A DNA stretch of 64,000 nucleotides, taken from NCBI GenBank assembly GCA_009774145.1, contig VSND01000005.1:1-64000 (forward strand). The letters run 5' to 3'. Each line of letters begins with the position of its first letter. Position 1 is the stretch's first letter. The notes under the pieces are model-generated. The model ran no database searches. It was not told where the DNA came from and saw only the letters and a program-made list of their open reading frames with translations. The position numbers and the translations under genes are program-made. The DNA comes from Lachnospiraceae bacterium. GTDB taxonomy: Bacteria; Bacillota; Clostridia; Lachnospirales; Lachnospiraceae. Positions 50,045 through 58,265 of the stretch are shown here, piece after piece.

Positions 50045-50740
50045 TCATTTACAGCATTTCTTACACGCTGTATACTTCTTTTTTGCTTGGCTTAGTGGTA
50101 TGCTCTTTGGGTTTTTCATTCCAGAACATGTAGGCTTACTATGGTACTTTTTGCTGCTACGGTCTATATATACGATTGTCTCGCCCGCTGGCTGCGCTGC
50201 GCGGCTTTTCTTCTCTTCAATGATAACGTCAAGCTCTATATTGCACCCAAACGTCTGTACCCCCCCCCCAGAAATTTCCAGTATTTCTGCGGCGTAGCGG
50301 GCTTGCGGGTATTTCCGCGCTAAGTCCTTTGCCAGTTCTGCCGATAAATTTCCCAGTACCTTATTTCCCCACTTGATGCACGCGGCAGGCTCCCCATTGT
50401 ATGTATATTTTTCTACTGTTATGCCCTCGTCTCCTGTCATGGTTCTTAATATGTCCTGGCGGTTTTCCCCGTCCTCATTGTCAAAAGTCACGCCTACTAT
50501 TTTTGTGCGTATAGTTTCCGCAATCCTGCTACCAGATGCAGCGGCAGGCGTTCCCGTTGCCCTCGGCTCTGCCTGCTGCCCTGCTGCCTCTTTCTCTGGC
50601 TTGCGTGCCAGCAGAAAGCATACGGCAGCAATCACTATACAGCCGATACCGCCCGTAATATTCCCGGACGGCAGCGCCACAATTCCGCTTACTGCAAATA
50701 ACGCAGCCACGACATATAAAATAATTTGTTTCTTTGCCAT
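50045..50740 (-). CDS. Membrane protein with HIRAN domain and Cys/His tail
   Basis: 231 residues. Two membrane helices (IILYVVAALFAVSGIVALP; GIGCIVIAAVCFLLARKPE), an Ala/Glu linker, a HIRAN domain (IRTKIVGVTFDNEDGENRQDILRTMTG ... AACIKWGNKVLGNLSAELAKDLARKYPQARYAA), then VYIDRSSKKYHSKPTCSGMKNPKSIPLSQAKKKYTACKKCCK, a YHxxxxC...CxxCC segment of metal-binding type. HIRAN domains bind damaged or branched DNA; attachment to a membrane is unusual. Terminator follows. Confidence 0.75.
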   Translation of the reverse strand: MAKKQIILYVVAALFAVSGIVALPSGNITGGIGCIVIAAVCFLLARKPEKEAAGQQAEPRATGTPAAASGSRIAETIRTKIVGVTFDNEDGENRQDILRTMTGDEGITVEKYTYNGEPAACIKWGNKVLGNLSAELAKDLARKYPQARYAAEILEISGGGVQTFGCNIELDVIIEEKKSRAAQPAGETIVYIDRSSKKYHSKPTCSGMKNPKSIPLSQAKKKYTACKKCCK

Positions 50741-50763
50741 AAATAAGCCCTCTCTTTCGCCTT

Positions 50764-50961
50764 TTAGTTTAATTCTAATATTTCATCAGCAGAGGCGTTA
50801 AGCTCCCTGCATATTTTCGCCAGTGCTATTGCGCTGGGTGTTCTTTCTCCATTCTCCCAGCGGCTTATATCCTTTGGGTAGACTTGCAGGCGCTCTGCAA
50901 GTTCTTTCTGCGTCACGCCTGCCGTTTTTCTGGCTTTTTTGATATTTTCGCCTAAATTCAT
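50764..50961 (-). CDS. XRE-family HTH regulator
   Basis: 65 residues, MNLGENIKKARKTAGVTQKELAERLQVYPKDISRWENGERTPSAIALAKICRELNASADEILELN: complete HTH fold with TQKELAERL and ISRWENG. Overlaps the following 32-aa gene by four bases. Possible regulator of element B. Confidence 0.85.
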   Translation of the reverse strand: MNLGENIKKARKTAGVTQKELAERLQVYPKDISRWENGERTPSAIALAKICRELNASADEILELN

Positions 50962-51056
50962 GCCTTGCCCCTCTCTTCTTTAGCTCTCATAATCAAAGCT
51001 GCCAGCATTTTTACTATTCCGATCACTACTAAAAAAATGCCTAATTTCAGAATCAT
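50958..51056 (-). CDS. Small membrane protein (32 aa)
   Basis: MILKLGIFLVVIGIVKMLAALIMRAKEERGKA: one hydrophobic helix with a basic end. ATGA overlap with the XRE gene. Possibly a small membrane protein linked to the HIRAN/XRE genes; role unknown. Confidence 0.45.
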   Translation of the reverse strand: MILKLGIFLVVIGIVKMLAALIMRAKEERGKA

Positions 51057-51098
51057 GCCCTTTACTCGGCTCTGGGTTTATGCTATATTCTTAGTAGG

Positions 51099-51118
51099 CG
51101 GTGGGCTTTCGCCCACCG
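51099..51118. other. Perfect 8-bp hairpin between two small genes
   Basis: CGGTGGGC-TTTC-GCCCACCG, no T-run; perhaps an RNA processing or stability element. Confidence 0.4.
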
Positions 51119-51124
51119 TGGCAT

Positions 51125-51241
51125 TTAGCCTAATAGCTTGTCTATTATGATAAGTGCCGTTCCTACGATTAAGTCTATCAGTGCATTTGCCGCCAGCGAT
51201 TGCCATTTGATAGGCTTTTTCTTTTGTTTCTTCTTACCCAT
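51125..51241 (-). CDS. Small membrane-like protein (38 aa)
   Basis: MGKKKQKKKPIKWQSLAANALIDLIVGTALIIIDKLLG, 38 residues with a basic start and one hydrophobic helix; GGAAAGGAGAAACGGCAGGAA upstream supplies a binding site for ribosomes. Looks like a small phage membrane protein (holin or toxin-like); no family recognised. Confidence 0.5.
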   Translation of the reverse strand: MGKKKQKKKPIKWQSLAANALIDLIVGTALIIIDKLLG

Positions 51242-51406
51242 TTCCTGCCGTTTCTCCTTTCCAGTGCTTTACACTTATTTGCTTTTTTCTCCTTTCCATG
51301 TTTTAATTATATACCCTTTTGGGTAACTTGTCAATCAGATTTCAAGAAAATTATGGAAAAAAATAAAGGGTATGCCGCCCATGAACGACATACCCCAGCA
51401 GATACA

Positions 51407-52930
51407 TTATAATCTTGTGCAATAGTCCAGCGATACCCAGCCGTCCCTATTCTCTTCATACGCTTTCAGCAGCCCCCAGCCTGCGGCGCTGCCCTCTCCG
51501 GCTTTTACCTCAACAATGGTAAATACTCCGATACCTGTATACTTTCCCGTCTTTGCAAAGTCCGTGCCTGCGCCCGCCCTTATTCTAAGATCGGTTATAT
51601 CTACCTTTACCTTAAAGGGAATCTTTGCCGCCTCTGTCTTTCCCTGTCCGGCGTTTCCAGCTGCCCCGGTTCCGGCGTACCTGTCGTAATACTCCTGCCC
51701 GTATGCTGCCCGGCGCTGCTTTACTGCCTCGCTCTGGTCTGCTGGCTTTTCGTACCCGGTCAGCACTGCATCAGAGGCAGCCCGTACCGACGTTGCAGCC
51801 ATAAGCGCGGAAATAACGCCCTTGTAGCCCTGTAATTCCTGCCACAAAAAGGCAAGCTGCATATCTAAACTGCCGATCGACGCGCCCACCGCTTTCGCGT
51901 AATCATATAGCGCCTGTTTGCGGCTGTAGTACGTCCACTGTGCAAGCCCGTAGCCTGCGCTGTCCCTCACAAAATTTGTATAGCTGCCGCTGTCTACAGC
52001 CGCCGTATATTCTGCGTCCGTCATTCCCAGCCGCGTATTAAAGGAATTTTGCAGATTATCTGCTTTAAGCCCACTTTCTGCAAAAAGGTTTCCCATAAGC
52101 CCGGCTGCTGCATAGGCATTTAAGCCTTTGCCTGTCAGAAAAGCCCAGATCATGCTTTCCGCGCCGCCTGCTGCCGTCTGCTGCTCATTGCCTGCAAAAG
52201 CGCTGTATACCGCCTTTCCGTCCCAGTCATACACATTATAGCCAGCTGTGCAGGCTTTCTTTGCGTTTTCCAGACTTTCAAAAGCCCCCAGCTGCCCGGC
52301 TGCATCTTCCCAGCGCTTACGCACTCTGTAAAGTTTCTTTCCCCCGCTCCCGGCAGAGGCAGCGCCGCCGCTTATCAGCTTTTTAAACTCGTCCCATGTA
52401 TGCGCTGTTGTGTTATATACATACGGGTTAGGGCAAATTTTCCCGGTAACGTCGTAATGCCTTATGACATGATCGGCAGGCACGCCGTACTTATCCATTA
52501 AGTACCTTGTCAGCTCTGCCGCCGCCTCTACCGTCGCGTCCTCAAAATACCAGTCCTTATCTGTCGCGCCCTGGCTGGCGGTGTTCCTTTTCCTTACGCA
52601 TAACTCAATACCTATGCTGTTTGCGTTCCGGCACTCCCCATGCTTATAGCTCTTTGCGCCGCAGTGCCACGCTATGTTAGCATCTTCCACGGCAAAAGCC
52701 GCGCCTATATCCAGATTAGAGGCATTAAGTACCGTGTTCCCCGTCTGGAAGATACCAGCGCCGCCCACGGCAATTACGCAGCCCTCTATTACGGTGATCT
52801 CATTCGCCCCGCTTGCGTATAAATACTGGCTCGTCGGCGCTACAATGTCGCTGATTGTCGCCAGCTTGTTTACATTCAAAAGCGCCCTGCGGTCTGTCTT
52901 TGTCACATCATCAACAAATATTCTACTCAT
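51407..52930 (-). CDS. Chimeric tail-fibre/amidase lysin
   Basis: 507 residues. Residues 1-76 (MSRIFVDDVTKTDRRALLNVNKLATISDIVAPTSQYLYASGANEITV) look like the N-terminus of a phage tail-fibre protein. Then without break it enters an Amidase_2 domain (FAVEDANIAWHCGAKSYKHGECRNANSIGIELCV ... HVIRHYDVTGKICPNPYV), missing its first strands, followed by a phage_tail_lysozyme-like domain (SMIWAFLTGKGLNAYAAAGLMGNLFAESGLKADNLQ) and an SH3-like end. In-frame deletion between two genes is the simplest origin. Zn-binding His are partly retained. Confidence 0.75.
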   Translation of the reverse strand: MSRIFVDDVTKTDRRALLNVNKLATISDIVAPTSQYLYASGANEITVIEGCVIAVGGAGIFQTGNTVLNASNLDIGAAFAVEDANIAWHCGAKSYKHGECRNANSIGIELCVRKRNTASQGATDKDWYFEDATVEAAAELTRYLMDKYGVPADHVIRHYDVTGKICPNPYVYNTTAHTWDEFKKLISGGAASAGSGGKKLYRVRKRWEDAAGQLGAFESLENAKKACTAGYNVYDWDGKAVYSAFAGNEQQTAAGGAESMIWAFLTGKGLNAYAAAGLMGNLFAESGLKADNLQNSFNTRLGMTDAEYTAAVDSGSYTNFVRDSAGYGLAQWTYYSRKQALYDYAKAVGASIGSLDMQLAFLWQELQGYKGVISALMAATSVRAASDAVLTGYEKPADQSEAVKQRRAAYGQEYYDRYAGTGAAGNAGQGKTEAAKIPFKVKVDITDLRIRAGAGTDFAKTGKYTGIGVFTIVEVKAGEGSAAGWGLLKAYEENRDGWVSLDYCTRL

Positions 52931-53360
52931 ACTGTTTTAACACTCCTTTCAGCGCTGTAATGTCGTCTGCGGTCATTCCTGCCACTGCTGCCGCTTTTTC
53001 CAGCCCTATAGCCGTATTATCTGCGGCAATGCCCTTTGACAGTGTTAATACCGTCCTGTCGTTTCCCGTCTCGCCTGCTGCCGCCGCGTCGTCCGTCTGG
53101 GTGTGCGTTACCGCCGTGACCGTTCCAGAAATGCCGCCAGCCGCAAAAGCCATGCCCGGCGCTGCCTCGTCGCAGTAATATACTGTCACTGCTTTCTTTT
53201 CCTCTGCCACCGATACAATAGCGCACTGTATGTAGCGCTGCTTTTCCAGACTTTCAATTTTTGCCAGCAGATCAGCCGCCGCCAGCTCCCCGGCTGCCAC
53301 CATAGCAAGGCAGTTGTAGTAATCGTCTTTTGTCTTTAATGTTTTGGGAAATCCTTTCAT
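52923..53360 (-). CDS. Phage tail-region protein of unknown function
   Basis: 145 residues. Helical N-terminus (MKGFPKTLKTKDDYYNCLAMVAAGELAAADLLAKIESLEKQRYI), then beta strands (VTVYYCDEAAPGMAFAAGGISGTVTAVTHTQ) and a helical end. Position between tail-fibre genes and the lysin suggests an accessory tail or chaperone role. Not recognised. Confidence 0.55.
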   Translation of the reverse strand: MKGFPKTLKTKDDYYNCLAMVAAGELAAADLLAKIESLEKQRYIQCAIVSVAEEKKAVTVYYCDEAAPGMAFAAGGISGTVTAVTHTQTDDAAAAGETGNDRTVLTLSKGIAADNTAIGLEKAAAVAGMTADDITALKGVLKQYE

Positions 53361-53375
53361 AATCTGCCCCTTTCC

Positions 53376-54512
53376 TTAAAATGTATTTGCAAGATAGGAA
53401 TTGCCGATATATGCAATTCCTAATACTGCCGTTTCCTCTGTTCTTTCGTAATGCTGGCACATGTAGGCAGCTCCCAGATAGCATAAACCTAAAACGGCAT
53501 CATGCTTATAATTTATGTTCCAGCCGTTTTCTACCAGCGTAAGCCGCCTGTCAAGCTCTGCCAGTGTCTCTGCCGTCTCCGCGCCGCCCGCCTCTGCCAG
53601 CTGCCGCAGCTGTTCTACCGCCTCTGTCAGCCCGTCTATTTGCAGTTGCAGGCTGCCTGCAATGTCCCCGCCCAGCTTTTCCTTTATGTCCTCAAACCAT
53701 GCGTTAAACTCGCTTTCTGCCTCTGTCTGGAAAAGCGTAATTTTCGCCATGAAAGCGGTATAGGCTTTCAATAGCTCCGCGTCCCAGCCGTCAAGCGTAC
53801 TTTCAAAAGAATTGTACCGCTCGCTGAACTGGTTCTCGTACTGGTTAAACAGGCTTTCTGTCATGGTTATGTAGTTCTCATAAATGCCCGCGATCTCACT
53901 TAAATACTTTTCCATATCCTGCTTATATATGCTGAACTCGTCCAGCACTGCCTGGCTGTAGGTTTTGAAAAAGTCATTAAACTGTTTCGTCAGTACGCTT
54001 GCGTCGATCTCTTCTATTGTGCCTTTCACAATGCCGCACAAGGCACTGTTAAACCGCTGGTCTGTAATATCCTTTGTCTGAATCTTTGTTACGCCTTTCC
54101 CCACGTAAATATCAGCTATGGCAAGCTCCCATATTTCCGTATTCCGGGTTAAGGCTGCTGCCGCAGGCTTTGCAGACGGCACGCCCTTTAAGACAGTCAG
54201 ATACATGTCCCTCTGCGTCAAGTCCCAGCGTATAATTACCCGGTCTATGCGGTTAAGCGCCCCCTCTGCTGTGCTTAACGTAATACCCATGCTTACAGGA
54301 TTTCTGAAAGAGTAACCATTGATAAACGCATACCCGGCGTTTACCTTGATTTCCATTTTGTCATAGGCTATAACCTGTAGCCCGTCGCTGGGTTTCGGGA
54401 AAACGCCGTTTGCTATGAACGTGGCAAAATACCACGCCCAGTCCTCGGCTTTATATACCCTGTCGTATTCTTCATCTACCAGAATGGCATTGAACGGCAG
54501 ACAATCAGCCAT
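53376..54512 (-). CDS. Phage baseplate / receptor-binding-region protein
   Basis: 378 residues. An N-terminal beta domain (DGLQVIAYDKMEIKVNAGYAFINGYSFRNPVSMGITLS ... LNRIDRVIIRWDLTQRDMYLTVLKG) of the kind found in baseplate/tail-fibre attachment proteins, then long coiled coil (FSIYKQDMEKYLSEIAGIYENYITMTESLFNQYENQFSERYNSFEST) and a C-terminal Tyr/Gly segment with two similar strands (LGLCYLGAAYMCQHY; LGIAYIGNSYLAN). Likely trimeric. Confidence 0.65.
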   Translation of the reverse strand: MADCLPFNAILVDEEYDRVYKAEDWAWYFATFIANGVFPKPSDGLQVIAYDKMEIKVNAGYAFINGYSFRNPVSMGITLSTAEGALNRIDRVIIRWDLTQRDMYLTVLKGVPSAKPAAAALTRNTEIWELAIADIYVGKGVTKIQTKDITDQRFNSALCGIVKGTIEEIDASVLTKQFNDFFKTYSQAVLDEFSIYKQDMEKYLSEIAGIYENYITMTESLFNQYENQFSERYNSFESTLDGWDAELLKAYTAFMAKITLFQTEAESEFNAWFEDIKEKLGGDIAGSLQLQIDGLTEAVEQLRQLAEAGGAETAETLAELDRRLTLVENGWNINYKHDAVLGLCYLGAAYMCQHYERTEETAVLGIAYIGNSYLANTF

Positions 54513-54517
54513 GCTTT

Positions 54518-55672
54518 TTACCTCACTTTCCTTATCTGGTCTACCAGCGTAGGCAGGCTGTCCCCAAACGTCGCCTCTATTTCCTCTGCGCCTTTCTGGT
54601 ATGTCTCTGTTACTTCTGTTATCCGTGCATCAATCTGTATGCCCCACTTTGTTTCCTTGCATGTGATCCTGTCCCCTAAATCAAAGTCCTGCTTAAACTT
54701 AAGGTTAGAATTTGTGTTAATTGTGCTTACAAAATTTATGATCTTTCCGTAGTTTTCCAGCTCTGCCGCCGCCCTCGTCTTAAGCATCTGCAAATAGGTA
54801 TTAAGCGGTATTGTTACCTCTGTTTCCCCGCTCTGGTATTTCCGGGCTATGTCCGTCGCGTCGCAAAACACCTCTGTAAGTTCCAGACCAGACGCGCCCT
54901 CTCCGTCTACCGTCGTCACTGGCTGGCTGCCGTTGTCGTCTGCCGCGCCCTGTATGTAAATGAAATTCCCGCAGTTTTCTATACTGGCTGTATATTCCTG
55001 CTCGTTTACGTTGTCAAAATCCCTTGAAAAAATACAAGGCGTGTTGCCCTCGCTGTTTTTCGCGGTAAGGTCTTTGCCCTTATACAGATAAAAGCCGTAC
55101 TGCCGCGATCTCTCGTTAATCAGAATGTCATAGCCCAGCTTTCCTGCCTGCGCCCTTGCCTTTACTTCCTGCCCCAGTTTTGCGTATACCTCGTTTGCAT
55201 ACTCTACCGCGCTGCCTGCCATTGTTTCCTGCGCCAGCATGATAAAGCGCGGGAAACGGCGCTTTGTGCTTGCGCCACTGCCGCAGTTATTCTTTACCAT
55301 TGTGTTTATAATGCTCTGGTTCGTCGCCGTCGTTACGATCTGCGGGCTTATGCAGCGCTTGTTAAGCCACTGGCTAAGCATGTAGCCCTGTGCCTCTATC
55401 TGCTCTAGCCCGTTCTCATCTTTGGTAATGTGTACATAGGTAATCTGCGCAGCCCTGCGCCAGATACCGCCCGCCGCGTCCGTCACTTCCCGCTTTCCGT
55501 CATGCTTTACAATAATATTGCCCTCGGTAAGCAGCCGTTTGTTATTGTCCGTGATCGGCGCAAGCAGATTGAACGTGCCTACATCAAAATACTTTACATG
55601 CCATAACAGGCTTGCCATTTCGTCTATCAGTCCCAGCGGCTCTACCGTCTCGTCAAATACTCTAAGCTCCAT
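54518..55672 (-). CDS. Siphophage tail protein (ReqiPepy6 Gp37-like)
   Basis: 384 residues; MELRVFDETVEPLGLIDEMASLLWHVKYFDVGTFNLLAPITDNN at the N-terminus, YVHITKDENGLEQIEAQGYMLSQWLNKRCI, and late LNTYLQMLKTRAAAELENYGKIINF ... DLGDRITCKETKWGIQIDARITEVTETY, as in the Gp37-like tail-hub proteins. Intact and in the usual tail gene order. Confidence 0.75.
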   Translation of the reverse strand: MELRVFDETVEPLGLIDEMASLLWHVKYFDVGTFNLLAPITDNNKRLLTEGNIIVKHDGKREVTDAAGGIWRRAAQITYVHITKDENGLEQIEAQGYMLSQWLNKRCISPQIVTTATNQSIINTMVKNNCGSGASTKRRFPRFIMLAQETMAGSAVEYANEVYAKLGQEVKARAQAGKLGYDILINERSRQYGFYLYKGKDLTAKNSEGNTPCIFSRDFDNVNEQEYTASIENCGNFIYIQGAADDNGSQPVTTVDGEGASGLELTEVFCDATDIARKYQSGETEVTIPLNTYLQMLKTRAAAELENYGKIINFVSTINTNSNLKFKQDFDLGDRITCKETKWGIQIDARITEVTETYQKGAEEIEATFGDSLPTLVDQIRKVR

Positions 55673-55675
55673 GCG

Positions 55676-56563
55676 TCATACCCCCAGATATTCCCTGTCA
55701 TAAAAAATAGAGACTTCCATAGAATTTACGCCGCCCTCTGCGTCATACCGAAAATTATTGTCGCCTATGTCAAGCTGCATAAATGTACTGTCAACGTCCA
55801 CTTTACGGAAATAATCATACTTTACCCCGTCCCGCGTCAGTGTAGCTCCCTTGCTGCCGTATTTTGTGTTTACCTCGATCACGTCCCCGGTCTGCATGGT
55901 AACGTTCAGCTTTATAAATTCCTCTGTGTCTACGTTTAAAATAATCGGGTTTGTAACTGTCCCCAGCGCGGTAAACCTCACCCGCATACCTGTTGAAACG
56001 TCCCCCTCATTAAAGCAGTCTACAATTACGCTTTCAGCGCGATACCCAAAAATCATACTTTTGCTGTTGTCCTTTTCGATCACGCAGGGAAAATGCCAGG
56101 CAGCCACCCAGCTTGCTATATCTTCCTTTTGCTCGTCCTCTTCCCGCCAGAACGGGTTAAGGCAGTCCAGCTGTAGGCTGAACTGCTGCAAAACGCTTTT
56201 TCTCCCTACGTCCGGCTTTCCATGCAGGCGGCAGTTAATAATACGCTTAAAGCTGCCGTATTCATAGGCAAGCGTGCCGCCCAGCTCCGGGTTAAAAATC
56301 TTAAGCAGCCTGCGGCGCAGTTCGTAAGACTGCTGCTTGTCCTTTGTATTGATATGCCCCAGTATGTCAACGTCCCGCGCCTCTATCCGCTGCCCTACAT
56401 AGGTGTCTCCATGCTGCCCCATACTGTTTGTGCTGTATACTGCATTTGTCACGCCTGCTATGCCGTCTACGTCCTTGCTTACGTTGCAATGGTACACACT
56501 GCCTACGCTAAGCTCTATGCTTTCGCCCCTCTCATTGGTATAAACCAGCTTTTCATACATCAT
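55676..56563 (-). CDS. Distal tail / phage tail family protein
   Basis: 295 residues of the siphovirus tail component type: MMYEKLVYTNERGESIELSVGSVYHCNVSKDVDGI, GQHGDTYVGQRIEARDVDILGHINTKDKQQSYELRRRLLKIFNPE, and a C-terminal beta domain. Overlaps the tape-measure fragment by four bases. Counterpart of the Dit gene in element A. Confidence 0.8.
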   Translation of the reverse strand: MMYEKLVYTNERGESIELSVGSVYHCNVSKDVDGIAGVTNAVYSTNSMGQHGDTYVGQRIEARDVDILGHINTKDKQQSYELRRRLLKIFNPELGGTLAYEYGSFKRIINCRLHGKPDVGRKSVLQQFSLQLDCLNPFWREEDEQKEDIASWVAAWHFPCVIEKDNSKSMIFGYRAESVIVDCFNEGDVSTGMRVRFTALGTVTNPIILNVDTEEFIKLNVTMQTGDVIEVNTKYGSKGATLTRDGVKYDYFRKVDVDSTFMQLDIGDNNFRYDAEGGVNSMEVSIFYDREYLGV

Positions 56564-57048
56564 GCTAACACCGTCCTTGCTGCCTGCTTAAACTGCCGCT
56601 GCGCCTCTTTCTGCTGCTTTGCGTAGTCCGTCGTATTGGCGTATATATTCTGTGTGATATGTACTACCGGGCTGCCTGCTGCCCCGCCGCCTTTCGGCTT
56701 TGGTTTCCACGGCTCCCCGTCTATGTCGGCATCAGAGAAATTGACTTTTGCGCCTACGTCAAACTCCTGCGGTATGCTTTCCTCGATCTGCTTATTTACT
56801 TTTTTCATTTCATCAGAAAAGCCCACGCCGATACCCTGCGCCATAAATAAGCCTACCTCGTCCCGGAATTTTTTAGACGGGCTTTCAATCCCTAAAGCGC
56901 TCTTTGCAGCATCTAGCAGGCTATTCGCAAGGCTTGAAACTTTATCTTTTAACCAGTTCCAGCCATTGCTTATGCCGTTCCAGATACCCTGTACAATGTT
57001 GCTGCCGATTGTCGCAAAAGAACTGCCTATATTAGAGAAAGCATGCAA
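56560..57048 (-). pseudogene. Tape-measure protein, C-terminal fragment
   Basis: About 160 residues: IGSSFATIGSNIVQGIWNGISNGWNWLKDKVSSLANSLLDAAKSALGIESPSKKFRDEVGLFMAQGIGVGF, the characteristic C-terminus of siphophage tape-measure proteins. The N-terminal ~80 percent is gone. Its 5' edge is fused to the truncated capsid gene in another frame at about 57040. Confidence 0.85.
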
Positions 57049-57655
57049 AAGTAATCATGCCGTCTTTCTTGATGTCCTTTTTCTGCTTTTCGCTGCCTGC
57101 CCCCTCATTCACCCATGTAGCCACGGGCTTTACCGTTGAAACGGGAATACTCACGCCGCCCTTGTACGCCGTTCTGGTGACAAGGGCTAAGATCATGCCC
57201 GTGCTTTCCAGCTTTTCTACGATCTGGTTCAGCACGGTTGTAGGAATAACCGCGCCTACGTCCGTGGTCTTGCTTACTGCGTCTGCCCGGTACTCTGCCG
57301 GGATTTTCGCGCCACGGCAGACATACTGCATAAACGCCTTTCTGTATGCCATGCTGCCGTATTTGTCCCCGTCGCCGTCGCTGTTATCTGTCGGCTTGAA
57401 ATTCCGCAGGACATTTACGGGCGCTGCCTCTCCCCCGTCGCCCTCTACAGGCTCGCCGTTTGCGATCTTTTCCAGTAACGCCTTGCGCTTTTCCGCTGCC
57501 GCCTGTAATGCTGCCCGCTCTTCCTGCAATGCCGTTACCTCTGTTTCCAGCGCCGTGATCTCTGCCTCTGTCAGCTCTGCTGCCCTTGTGGTAAGCTCGC
57601 CCCTGATCTGGGCTAACCTTGCCTCGATTTCCTTTAATCTGTTCATTTCCTGCAA
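57032..57655 (-). pseudogene. HK97 capsid protein, N-terminal fragment
   Basis: 207 codons: helical delta domain (MQEMNRLKEIEARLAQIRGELTTRAAELTEAEITAL), then GSMAYRKAFMQYVCRGAKIPAEYRA and IPTTVLNQIVEKLESTGMILALVTRTAYKGGVSIPVSTVKPVATWVNEGA of the capsid fold. It breaks after KKDGMITFA and is joined to the tape-measure remnant, so all genes between capsid and tape measure have been deleted. Confidence 0.85.
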
Positions 57656-57671
57656 TCTCCTTTTCTGGTTT

Positions 57672-58265
57672 TTATAAACTGGCTCTGATCTTTAGTAGCC
57701 TCGCCCGCTGTAAAAGCCGCTCCTGCCTCTCTGCCTCATAACTCCTATGTGCAAAACTGCGGGCGCTTATTTCAGTATCGCCGTTTGCTGGTATGCTCAC
57801 GGCTGATACATCATAAACTTTTTTGATCTCTAATATTGTCCTTGTATGCGTTGCCCTGTCGTAACTGTCCGTTTTCACGGTGAAAGCCCACGACATTTTA
57901 GTTATCATTCCCTGCTGTATGTCCTGATACAGTCCCCGCGCTAAGTCCGTCCTGCCTAAATCGGCTGCAATCAAAAGCCCCTTATGGTCTGGTATCAGAA
58001 TAAGGGAACCGTTAGACTGTCTGGCAAATACGCGCCCCTCATGGTCATACTGCATAATTACGTCGCTCATGTCTGCCCCGTCCAGCGCGTGCGCGTCTAT
58101 TCTTTCGTAAAACTTTGTACCCTCGATCTCGTAAAGCAGATACGGGCTTTCAAACGTCGTCGCGTAGCCCTCAACGTAAAAATCCGTCTCTATCCGCTTT
58201 GCCGCCGCCTGCGCCGACAATGGCGCTGCCAGCGTCCTATACTCCCTGTCCTGCTTGACCGGCAT
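57672..58265 (-). CDS. HK97-type prohead protease (U35)
   Basis: 197 residues. ETDFYVEGYATTFESPYLLYEIEGTKFYERIDAHALDGADMSDVIMQYDHEGRVFARQSNGSL with the His in QYDHEG and a Ser in MSWAFTVK, typical of the HK97 gp4/U35 serine protease. Intact, though its capsid substrate is truncated. Overlaps the portal-chimera gene by 29 bases. Confidence 0.88.
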   Translation of the reverse strand: MPVKQDREYRTLAAPLSAQAAAKRIETDFYVEGYATTFESPYLLYEIEGTKFYERIDAHALDGADMSDVIMQYDHEGRVFARQSNGSLILIPDHKGLLIAADLGRTDLARGLYQDIQQGMITKMSWAFTVKTDSYDRATHTRTILEIKKVYDVSAVSIPANGDTEISARSFAHRSYEAERQERLLQRARLLKIRASL

